Below, one piece after another: positions 1-5,840 of a DNA stretch of 16,354 bases. The notes under the pieces are model-generated. The model did not search any database. It saw nothing but the letters and a program-made list of their open reading frames with translations, and was not told the origin of the DNA. Position 1 is the first letter of the stretch; each line of letters opens with the position of its first letter. The stretch is taken from NCBI GenBank assembly GCA_036771375.1, contig DAIPHL010000033.1, forward strand, positions 1 through 16,354, read 5' to 3'. A program made the translations under genes and the position numbers. Source of the stretch: DAIPHL01 sp036771375 (GTDB lineage Bacteria > Synergistota > Synergistia > Synergistales > Synergistaceae).

Positions 1-8
1 GGTCGGCG
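1..8. repeat. Left copy of an 8-bp terminal inverted repeat of the window
   Basis: The first 8 bases GGTCGGCG are the exact reverse complement of the last 8 (CGCCGACC, 16347-16354). Because both lie inside coding sequence and both coincide with deviations from conserved residues, an assembly or library tail is more likely than a biological repeat. Confidence 0.4.
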
Positions 9-223
9 CAGGATATGCGCGAGTCCCGTCCGAGAAGCGTAAAATAGACATGTCCGCTGCTGTGCCGGTGAAAGTCCAGAAGCTCACCCGTCACGGCGAC
101 GTCGCGAAGCGACGGGTCGTTTTCGATGACGCTTTTTATCTGCATCGAAAGTTGATCGACCGTTTTTGTCCTCGATGACCCGACCGGACCGGATAAAAGG
201 GGAAATCTTCCCGTTCTAGCCAT
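1..223 (-). CDS. xseA: Exodeoxyribonuclease VII large subunit, N-terminal part (truncated by window edge)
   Basis: Only the first 74 codons are present. XseA is the large subunit of exodeoxyribonuclease VII, which degrades single-stranded DNA to oligonucleotides in the cytoplasm. The visible part is the N-terminal OB-fold DNA-binding domain: a helix around TVDQLSMQIKSVIE (about residues 20-35), then VTGELLDFHRHSSGHVYFTL, which matches the family pattern 'GEIsnf..hSSGHlYFtLkD', then a RISC strand. The ATG at 223 is chosen because no other start codon precedes the domain, and it overlaps the nusB stop by 8 nt (ATGGCTAG), implying translational coupling. There is no strong ribosome binding site. 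The last residues before the edge (CAD, where the family often has C-x-M-F) may be affected by the window end. Identification rests on the OB-fold pattern and the nusB neighbour. Confidence 0.88.
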   Translation of the reverse strand, partial: MARTGRFPLLSGPVGSSRTKTVDQLSMQIKSVIENDPSLRDVAVTGELLDFHRHSSGHVYFTLLGRDSRISCAD

Positions 224-701
224 CTCGCTTTTCGGAGCTCGATCCTTTCGTTCCTTGCGTGTGTTCGTTGGAAGTGGTGTTGGCAGCGGCACGGACGATG
301 CGTCCCAGGACTCCGTTGACAAATCGGCTGGACTCGACGGTGCCGAACATCTTCGTGAGATCGACGGCCTCCGATATGGCCACGGCAACGGGAACCCTTC
401 CGTCCAGCAAACCCTCGCAGAGAGCCACCCTGATGGCGGCTCTGTCGACCGCCACCATTCGTTCGGTGCGCCATCCGACGATGTGTTCCCTCAAAAGATC
501 GTCGATCTCCTCGCTTTTCTCCGAAGCAGAGAAGACGAGGGATTTCGCATAGTCGACCACATCCTGATCTTCCCCTTCGAACGGGAACATCTCGACGGCT
601 TCATCGGGAGTGAGCTCCGGGCGTAAATCGAGTTGGTACATCAACTGCAGCGCAATTTCTCTCGCCCTGCGTCTTCTCTGAGGCAAAGGAGCTCTGCCCA
701 A
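216..701 (-). CDS. nusB: Transcription antitermination factor NusB
   Basis: 161 aa, close to the family's usual 130-160. NusB is an all-helical RNA-binding protein that pairs with NusE (ribosomal protein S10) at boxA RNA to support antitermination of rRNA transcription. The N-terminal arginine-rich stretch RRRRAREIALQLMYQLDL matches the family start 'R..aRe.Alq.LYq.d'. The second half carries the typical AAIRVALCEGL and VAVAISEAVDLTKMFG segments, followed by SSRFVNGVLGRI ('..sfvNGvLd.i'). The C-terminus after about residue 140 is a polar tail. The start is a TTG at 701 with GGAG at 710-713 (8 nt spacing); the nearby ATG is out of frame. It lies 4 nt after the membrane-protein gene and overlaps xseA by 8 nt, so it is read as part of one operon. 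The nusB-xseA pairing is common in Firmicutes and relatives. Confidence 0.95.
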   Translation of the reverse strand: MGRAPLPQRRRRAREIALQLMYQLDLRPELTPDEAVEMFPFEGEDQDVVDYAKSLVFSASEKSEEIDDLLREHIVGWRTERMVAVDRAAIRVALCEGLLDGRVPVAVAISEAVDLTKMFGTVESSRFVNGVLGRIVRAAANTTSNEHTQGTKGSSSEKRDG

Positions 702-705
702 AAAA

Positions 706-1188
706 TCATCTCCTGATATTCTTTATATCGTTTATCATCCTGGAGACAAGCTTGTTCCCATCTTCGGTAATGGCAAGCCACGAGATCAGGTATCCAGAGA
801 CGGTCGCCCCCGCCGCCCAGAGGATGCCCCGCAGGCCCAGGTGAACAAGTCCCACCACCCCACCCGCGGCAAGCCCCCAGAAGACCGGTTTCCGCCACAC
901 TGGCAGACCGGAGCCGTACTCGTCGGCAAGCTTGCGCGTCCAGTGAACGGCGACGGCAATCCCCATCGGCTTGAAAAACTCCTCCAACCGGTCCATAATG
1001 GCGAGCCTTTTTTGTGGGTCGTCCGCGTCCGGCAGAACGACGTACACGTTCAGCAGATTCTGATCCCCGATAAACGAGACTTCCTGACAGTAAAAGTCAT
1101 TCGGCAGACGCTTTGCCACGATCTGACGGAAAGCCTCTCCATCGAGCCATATCTTACCCAGTTTGGTAATGGTCCATAAAAAAAGCAC
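706..1188 (-). CDS. Two-TM membrane protein of unknown function beside asp23
   Basis: 160 aa, not recognised as a named family. Residues 1-98 are a soluble mixed alpha/beta stretch without cysteine motifs. Residues about 101-119 and 121-140 form a hydrophobic, glycine-rich hairpin (two TM segments), and the last 20 residues are polar and basic (NKLVSRMINDIKNIRR). The start is a GTG at 1188 with a strong Shine-Dalgarno GGGGGTGA (1195-1202, 6 nt spacing); a downstream ATG is out of frame. It sits 47 nt after the Asp23/Gls24 gene and 4 nt before nusB, so co-transcription is likely. In Firmicutes, Asp23 proteins are tethered to the membrane by a small hairpin protein (AmaP) encoded next door. By position and topology this could be a comparable anchor, but that is inference and no sequence similarity was established. 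Confidence 0.8.
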   Translation of the reverse strand: MLFLWTITKLGKIWLDGEAFRQIVAKRLPNDFYCQEVSFIGDQNLLNVYVVLPDADDPQKRLAIMDRLEEFFKPMGIAVAVHWTRKLADEYGSGLPVWRKPVFWGLAAGGVVGLVHLGLRGILWAAGATVSGYLISWLAITEDGNKLVSRMINDIKNIRR

Positions 1189-1194
1189 CCACAG

Positions 1195-1202
1195 TCACCC
1201 CC
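1195..1202 (-). promoter_or_regulatory. Strong Shine-Dalgarno that fixes a GTG start
   Basis: GGGGGTGA on the minus strand, nearly the full anti-16S complement, 6 nt before the GTG at 1188. It decides the start of the two-TM membrane protein, which has no suitable in-frame ATG nearby. Confidence 0.6.
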
Positions 1203-1235
1203 TCTTGCGAGAGCGAATCGCATCAGACGCTTCCG

Positions 1236-1721
1236 CTACGCTTCGTCACCATCCGAGGGAGCGAACGGGGCCTCTGTCGATTCCACGGTGTCCGGCGCCT
1301 GTTTTTTGTCGGCGAAAGTGATCCCCTGTACGTAAACGTTCACGAACTTCACGGAGTAGCCCGTGTAACGCTCCACCTGATTTTTCACCGCTTCCTGGAC
1401 GTCCCAGCAGACATCGGGAATGCGCAGGCTGTACTTGACCGAGATATAGGTGTCGACCTGAATCTCCGGGGAATCTCCTTCCGTTATGGTGATCCTCACC
1501 CCGTTGCTGGCTTTGCGGCCCATGCGAAGGTTTACCATCAGCCCGGGGTTGGCGGGCTGGACGCCGTCCACCGACAGCAGGGCCTTCACCGCAAGCTGAG
1601 CGATCACTTCTTCCGAGATACGTATCTTCCCCTCCAAACCAGTCTGGTCGATCACGGGATTGTCCATCGCTTCATGGTCGTACCCCATATCCTTTCCCAT
1701 CTGTCCGTTGGATTCCATCAT
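1236..1721 (-). CDS. Asp23/Gls24 family envelope stress response protein
   Basis: 161 aa, the usual size for Asp23/Gls24 (DUF322, alkaline shock protein) proteins. These are abundant cytoplasmic, membrane-associated proteins linked in Firmicutes to cell-envelope homeostasis; the molecular activity is not settled. Visible family marks are GKIRISEEVIAQLAVKALLSVDGV (about 31-54, the conserved 'g.i.is.eVia.Ia..aa.ev.GV' start, split here by position), a central strand GVRITITEGDSPEIQVDTYISV, and the closing VERYTGYSVKFVNVYVQGI ('v...tg..v..VnV.V.gi'). The first 25 residues and last 25 residues are polar, low-complexity tails. The ATG at 1721 has GGAGG 8 nt upstream; a second ATG follows directly. 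It lies between the zinc-ribbon gene and the two-TM gene, the same setting as in many Firmicutes (efp...asp23...nusB). Confidence 0.93.
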   Translation of the reverse strand: MMESNGQMGKDMGYDHEAMDNPVIDQTGLEGKIRISEEVIAQLAVKALLSVDGVQPANPGLMVNLRMGRKASNGVRITITEGDSPEIQVDTYISVKYSLRIPDVCWDVQEAVKNQVERYTGYSVKFVNVYVQGITFADKKQAPDTVESTEAPFAPSDGDEA

Positions 1722-1745
1722 AGTTGCAGCCTCCTCTCCGTTTCA

Positions 1746-1783
1746 TTGCCGATCTCCGGCAACCTTTCGATTCTTCCCGAATC
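1746..1783. other. Two small tandem inverted repeats in the leader of the asp23 gene
   Basis: The 80-nt gap 1722-1801 contains TTGCCG-N5-CGGCAA (1746-1762) and GATTC-N5-GAATC (1769-1783) side by side. Neither is followed by a U-run in the transcribed (minus) direction, so they do not look like a terminator. They could form weak mRNA hairpins between the zinc-ribbon and asp23 cistrons. Function unknown; short arms mean chance is possible. Confidence 0.3.
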
Positions 1784-1801
1784 TCCGATCGCGGCAAGAC
1801 G

Positions 1802-2170
1802 TCACGATTGCTTGAACGGTTCTCCGCAGTGCGGACAGAGGAGATCCTCGTCGTCGTCATAGGCATCCGGCTCGTAGAAGAAATCCTTTTCGCAGTTGGG
1901 ACAGCGAATCGACTCGTATTCCTCTTCGTCGTCCTCCTCGCGAATGCGACCGTCGTCCAAAGAGGAGAAACCGGGCTCCATCTCGGAGTGAAGGTCCATC
2001 AAGTCGTCGTCGATATCCTCGACATACCCCTTCAAATCCTCGATTTCTCCGGCTATCGAATCGAGCGCGCCAAGCAACGCCTCGTGAAACTTCGACAGAC
2101 CGGAATCTCCAGATAAACTCTGTCCCTCGATCAATCCGCGCAAATAGGCGATTTTCTCACGTGCGCTCAC
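1802..2170 (-). CDS. Small acidic zinc-ribbon protein (CD1247-N-like)
   Basis: 122 aa. The N-terminal 60 residues (REKIAYLRGLIEGQ..., then a predicted helix around EIEDLKGYVEDIDDDLMDL) resemble the N-terminal domain of the clostridial CD1247-type proteins, which are found next to efp and asp23. A very acidic linker (about 72-88) leads to a C-terminal zinc ribbon with C90-x2-C93 and C112-x2-C115, and a second acidic stretch lies between the two knuckles. Function is not known; the ribbon suggests protein or nucleic-acid contacts, and the acidity argues against simple DNA binding. The start is a GTG at 2170 with GGAGG 8 nt upstream. It lies 54 nt after efp and 80 nt before asp23. The family match is from memory of gene order and pattern and is moderately secure; that it is a real gene is well supported. 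Confidence 0.83.
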   Translation of the reverse strand: MSAREKIAYLRGLIEGQSLSGDSGLSKFHEALLGALDSIAGEIEDLKGYVEDIDDDLMDLHSEMEPGFSSLDDGRIREEDDEEEYESIRCPNCEKDFFYEPDAYDDDEDLLCPHCGEPFKQS

Positions 2171-2224
2171 CTGTCACTCCTCCTTTTGTCTTCGGGAATC
2201 AGCGATTTTCTTTTCGCGACTGCT

Positions 2225-2800
2225 TCAGTTTTTCTTGGCTCTTTCGAGATATTCGCCGGTACGCGTGTCGACGACGATCACCTCTCCATTTTCCACGAAA
2301 AACGGAACGGTGACGACAAGGCCCGTCTCGGTCGTGGCCGGTTTCCCTCCGCCGGAGGCGGTGTCCCCCTTGAAACCGGGAGCGGTATCGGTCACCTTCA
2401 TCTCGACCGATTTAGGCAACTCGATCCCCATGACACGATTCTCGTACATGTCGAAGCTGACCTCCAGGTTGTCCACAAGGTATTTTACGGCATCACCCAG
2501 AGTATCCTCCGAGAGAAAGACCTGATCGAAGGATTCCAAATCCATGAAGACATAGTCGTTGCCGTCTTTATACTGGTACTGTGCGGGACGTTCGTCGAAA
2601 ATGACGCGTTCGAAGCGCTCGCCCGATTTAAAGGACTGCTCCACCGAGCTTCCCGTCTCCAGATTGCGGAGTTTGCCGCGCACAATGGCGCCCCCTCGTC
2701 CCATCTTATGGTGAGAGCATTCGAGAATACTCCACATGTCCCCCTCCCATTTGATCTTCAACCCAGGTCGAAAATCGCTGGTATCCACTATTTGTGCCAT
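2225..2800 (-). CDS. efp: Translation elongation factor P (arginine-tip type)
   Basis: 191 aa from the ATG at 2800. EF-P binds the ribosome between the P and E sites and relieves stalling at polyproline motifs. The three-domain layout is intact: KOW-like domain (about 1-64), central OB domain with ERVIFDERPAQYQYKDG and FMDLESFDQVFL (about 65-128), and C-terminal OB domain with VVTVPFFVENGEVIVVDTRTGEYLERA (about 150-188, the 'P.FV..Ge.i.vdT.tg.Y..R' signature). The residue at the tip of the domain I loop, modified lysine in E. coli, is arginine here (R35, in KMGRGG). A GTG two codons upstream (2806) lies inside the G-rich ribosome binding site AAGGGGGGG (2806-2814), so the ATG at 2800, 5 nt from that site, is preferred. 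It has its own upstream promoter candidate after pilT. Confidence 0.97.
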   Translation of the reverse strand: MAQIVDTSDFRPGLKIKWEGDMWSILECSHHKMGRGGAIVRGKLRNLETGSSVEQSFKSGERFERVIFDERPAQYQYKDGNDYVFMDLESFDQVFLSEDTLGDAVKYLVDNLEVSFDMYENRVMGIELPKSVEMKVTDTAPGFKGDTASGGGKPATTETGLVVTVPFFVENGEVIVVDTRTGEYLERAKKN

Positions 2801-2828
2801 ACGCACCCCCCCTTCGAATCATGAGATT

Positions 2829-2837
2829 ATGATACCA
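2829..2837 (-). promoter_or_regulatory. Candidate extended -10 promoter for efp
   Basis: In the 113-nt gap between pilT and efp the minus strand reads TGG-TATCAT (TG at 2837-2836, -10 at 2834-2829), an extended -10 with 5/6 match to TATAAT. The -35 position is poor (TTTTAG). Expected start near 2822, giving a leader of about 20 nt. A TAGAAT at 2852-2847 with TTGAAA 19 nt upstream is an alternative. By eye only. Confidence 0.4.
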
Positions 2838-2913
2838 TGACACTCTTTATTCTAAAAGGTTGCAAATCAAGGATTTCAAGCCTCCATTCGTCCGCTCGCA
2901 TCCCAAAAAGTCG

Positions 2914-3981
2914 TCAACCCAGAAGACGCTCCAACTCCTTGGGATCGTAGGAATAAGTGAACGCGTCCGTGTGGGAGATGTATCCCTGATTCACAAGTCG
3001 GGCCAAATCCTGATCCATGGAGTGCATTCCCAAAGCGGCTCCCGTTTGCATGATCCCTTTTATCTGGGATGTCTTTCCCTCTCGGATACAATTTCGAATC
3101 GCGGCATTTGCGATCAGAATCTCGGTCGCCACCATCCTGCCACCGCCCGGTAGAGGGAGCAACTGTTGAGAACAGATGCCGAGCAGAATGTTCGACACCT
3201 GAATACGGACCTGCTGCTGCTGATGAGGGGAGAACACATCTATGATTCTGTCGATCGTCTGGGCCGCGTCGGGCGTATGAAGCGTACCGAACACGAGGTG
3301 TCCCGTCTCCGCCGCGGTTATGGCCGCGGAGACCGTCTCCAGGTCTCTCATCTCTCCGATCAGGATCACATCGGGATCCTGTCTCAGCACACGCTTCAAG
3401 GCTTCCCCGAAGCTGTTCGTGTCGCTGCCGATCTCCCTCTGATGGATGATCGCTCTTTCGGACGTGTACAGATATTCTATCGGGTCCTCTATCGTAATAA
3501 TATGGCATGCTCTTGTCATATTGACCTGTTGCACGATCGCGGCGAGCGTCGTGGACTTTCCGGACCCCGTAGGACCCGTGACGAGAAACAGCCCCCGCAT
3601 ACAGTTCGCGATGTTCTCCACCGCCGAGGAGAGCATCAGCTGCTTCGTCGTACGGATATCGGAGGTAATCACCCGCAAAGCCGCGCAAATATTGCCCCGT
3701 TCGAAATAACAGTTGCCCCGAAAGCGAGAACCCAGGTCCTCGTTGACGCGAAAGGTAAAACTAAAATCCAGCTCTTTTTCCTTGTTTAGAGTTGCCACCT
3801 GTTCTGCGGAGAGAAGCGTCGATACCATTTCCATCAGATCCATCGAGGAAATGGGGTCGCCGACGAAATTGAGACGGCCGTCTATGCGTATGGCGGCAGG
3901 CATGTTCGCGGCAAGGTGAAGATCGCTGCCGTTTTTCTTCAAAACTTCGGTCAGTAGTACCTGAATGGAATATACGGCCAT
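2914..3981 (-). CDS. pilT: Type IV pilus retraction ATPase PilT
   Basis: 355 aa, normal for PilT (about 340-370). PilT is the cytoplasmic hexameric ATPase that drives pilus retraction, twitching and DNA uptake. The N-terminal PAS-like part carries GSDLHLAANMPAAIRIDGRL ('gsDlHl..g..p..R..G.l', about 18-37). The motor domain shows Walker A GPTGSGKST (136-144), Asp box IITIEDPIEY (161-170), Walker B VILIGEMRD (205-213) and His box TGHLVFGTLHT (226-236). AIRNCIREGK (294-303) is the PilT-specific 'AIRNLIRE' motif needed for retraction and separates it from PilB/GspE. The start is the ATG at 3981 with GGAG about 10 nt upstream. It begins 14 nt after pilB, so the two are co-transcribed. pilC, often the next gene, is not here. 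Confidence 0.97.
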   Translation of the reverse strand: MAVYSIQVLLTEVLKKNGSDLHLAANMPAAIRIDGRLNFVGDPISSMDLMEMVSTLLSAEQVATLNKEKELDFSFTFRVNEDLGSRFRGNCYFERGNICAALRVITSDIRTTKQLMLSSAVENIANCMRGLFLVTGPTGSGKSTTLAAIVQQVNMTRACHIITIEDPIEYLYTSERAIIHQREIGSDTNSFGEALKRVLRQDPDVILIGEMRDLETVSAAITAAETGHLVFGTLHTPDAAQTIDRIIDVFSPHQQQQVRIQVSNILLGICSQQLLPLPGGGRMVATEILIANAAIRNCIREGKTSQIKGIMQTGAALGMHSMDQDLARLVNQGYISHTDAFTYSYDPKELERLLG

Positions 3982-3995
3982 TGTTCAGACTCTCC

Positions 3996-5705
3996 TCAAT
4001 CTCTCTGTACGCTCAGACCCAGCATCTCGTCGACGGAGGTGACCCCCGCAAGAACGTTCCTCAATGCGCTTTGCGACAAGAATCTCATTCCCTTGGCAGC
4101 GGCCCTCTCCCGGAGCTCTTCCACGGAGGCGCCTTTGTTGATCATGGCCCTGATCTCGTCATCGACCTCCATGATCTCCACGATGGCGATCCTCCCTCTG
4201 TACCCCGTGCCGCGACATTCGTCGCAGCCGACGGGAGAGAAGACCGGAGTGCCCTCGGGAACGCCGATCGACGCGGAGAGCTCGGCGGAGAGCGGCTGCT
4301 CCTTCCGGCAACGATCGCAGAGCCTTCTCAGAAGACGTTGCGCGACGACGGCGACCAGAGACGACGAGATCAAAAAGGGCGCGACCCCCATGTCTGTGAG
4401 GCGCATGACCGAGCTGGGAGCGTCGTTCGTGTGCAGGGTAGACAGGACGAGGTGTCCTGTCAGCGCAGCTCGAATCGCAAGTTCCGCCGTTATGTAGTCA
4501 CGAATCTCTCCCACCATGATCTTGTCCGGGTCCTGGCGGAGGATCGATCGCAGGGCCTCCGCAAACGTAAGTCCCGCCTTTTCGTTGACCTGTACCTGGT
4601 TGATGCCATCCACGGTATATTCGACGGGGTCCTCGATCGTGATGATGTTGACATCCGGCGTGTTCAGAATATCCAACATCGAGTACAGCGTCGTGGACTT
4701 TCCCGACCCCGTGGGACCGGTCATGAGGAAGATGCCGTGGGGCGCCTTCATCATTCTCCTCAGTACGCTGACGTCGTCCTCGAACAGCCCCAGATTTTCA
4801 AGTCCCATCTTGGTTCCGCTCTGGTCCAGCAACCTCATGACGATTTTCTCCCCGTAGATCGCGGGCAGGGAGTTGACTCGAAGGTCGAACCGCTTGTCGC
4901 TGATCTTGATCAGAATTCGGCCGTCCTGTGGTTTTCTTCGCTCGGAGATGTCCATGCTGGCAATGATCTTGAGCCGCGAGACGACCGCAGGATGAAGGGC
5001 AGAAGGATACTCGACGTAGTCGGAAAGGGCACCATCGATACGGTATCGAACCTTCGCAACCTTCTCATACACCTCGAGGTGGATGTCCGAAGCCCTGTCC
5101 TTGACGGCTTGTTCGAGGATGTTGCTCACCAACCTGACGACCGGTGCGTCGTCGGAGGAAACCCCCGCGACGTCCTGCGCCGTCCCGCTCGTGAGTATCG
5201 CGCCGGAGAGCAGGTCTTCGGAGGAGATGACCTCTCCGATCGCGTCGTCCAGACTGCTCTGCACCTTGTAAAAATTCAAAAGGGCTCTGCGGACGTCGGA
5301 GACCGTGGCCACGTTGATCTCGAAGTCGGCGTTGGTGATCATGCGGAGTTCGTCCACGGCGATCACGTTAAACGGGTCGGACATCGCGATCGCGATCTTG
5401 CCGGAATCCAGGATGGCGAGAGGAACGATCTCGAGGCGCTGTGCGACGGCTTCCGGTATGATCTTTATCGCATCTTTTGTCGGCTTGTATCTGGCGAGCG
5501 AGACAAGGGGAAGCCGCAACTGTCTGCTCAAAGCTTCGGCAAGCTGGCGTTCCTTCAACCAGCCGTTCTTTATGAGAATTTCTCCAAGACGCATCTTGGA
5601 TACCCGCTGTTCCTCGAGCGCCGCGTCCAGCGTGCTTTTGGTTATCGCCCCGGCCTCCACAAGGAGATCCCCGAGCTTCAGGTGCCTCAATTCCTCGCTG
5701 TTCAT
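3996..5705 (-). CDS. pilB: Type IV pilus extension ATPase PilB with MshEN domain
   Basis: 569 aa from the ATG at 5705. PilB is the hexameric cytoplasmic ATPase that powers pilus assembly (GspE/PilB/MshE family). The N-terminal MshEN domain has two 24-residue c-di-GMP-type motifs (10-33 beginning KLGDLL, 39-62 beginning RLGEIL) exactly 5 residues apart. The motor domain has ASDIHLE (205-211), Walker A GPTGSGKST (330-338), Asp box IITIEDPVEY (354-363), Walker B IMVGEIRD (396-403), TGHLVLSTLHT (416-426) and a four-cysteine zinc site (C463, C466, C494, C497). It lacks the PilT AIRNLIRE motif. A GTG 13 codons upstream (5744) also fits, but the ATG at 5705 has GGAG 8 nt upstream and starts just before MshEN. 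The promoter candidate lies at 5759-5788. Confidence 0.96.
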   Translation of the reverse strand: MNSEELRHLKLGDLLVEAGAITKSTLDAALEEQRVSKMRLGEILIKNGWLKERQLAEALSRQLRLPLVSLARYKPTKDAIKIIPEAVAQRLEIVPLAILDSGKIAIAMSDPFNVIAVDELRMITNADFEINVATVSDVRRALLNFYKVQSSLDDAIGEVISSEDLLSGAILTSGTAQDVAGVSSDDAPVVRLVSNILEQAVKDRASDIHLEVYEKVAKVRYRIDGALSDYVEYPSALHPAVVSRLKIIASMDISERRKPQDGRILIKISDKRFDLRVNSLPAIYGEKIVMRLLDQSGTKMGLENLGLFEDDVSVLRRMMKAPHGIFLMTGPTGSGKSTTLYSMLDILNTPDVNIITIEDPVEYTVDGINQVQVNEKAGLTFAEALRSILRQDPDKIMVGEIRDYITAELAIRAALTGHLVLSTLHTNDAPSSVMRLTDMGVAPFLISSSLVAVVAQRLLRRLCDRCRKEQPLSAELSASIGVPEGTPVFSPVGCDECRGTGYRGRIAIVEIMEVDDEIRAMINKGASVEELRERAAAKGMRFLSQSALRNVLAGVTSVDEMLGLSVQRD

Positions 5706-5758
5706 CAAGACCACTCCAATCTGTATAGGTGCATACCACCTCACAAAAGACGCAAATC

Positions 5759-5788
5759 ATTATAACGGCTTGCACAAGCGCCCTGCAA
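5759..5788 (-). promoter_or_regulatory. Candidate sigma70-type promoter for pilB-pilT
   Basis: The minus strand carries a perfect TATAAT (5764-5759), with TTGCAG (5788-5783) 18 nt upstream as a weak -35. The start would fall near 5752, giving a leader of about 47 nt to the pilB ATG at 5705. The gap 5706-5840 otherwise holds only the inverted repeat and the untranslated end of the kinase gene; no clear terminator for the kinase transcript is visible. Confidence 0.55.
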
Positions 5789-5791
5789 GCC
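5767..5791. repeat. Inverted repeat over the pilB promoter (operator candidate)
   Basis: Perfect 8-bp arms GGCTTGCA (5767-5774) and TGCAAGCC (5784-5791) separated by 9 nt. One arm lies in the -35/-10 spacer and the other overlaps the -35 of the candidate pilB promoter. There is no U-run after it on the minus strand, so it is not an obvious terminator; a repressor or regulator site is the better reading. Confidence 0.5.
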
Positions 5792-5840
5792 CTCGCCATG
5801 GTTCTTTACGCCCTATATCCGTCCTTCAGGAATCTTGGTT

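Noticed and set aside
2171..2224. GCGA-N8-TCGC stem after efp
   Set aside because: Only 4-bp arms, no U-run, and immediately followed by a normal ribosome binding site; likely chance.
3981..5765. Very long open frame on the plus strand opposite pilB (594 codons)
   Set aside because: It is antisense to a clear pilB gene, its product is arginine- and aspartate-rich with no fold or motif, and such shadows are expected in GC-rich sequence.
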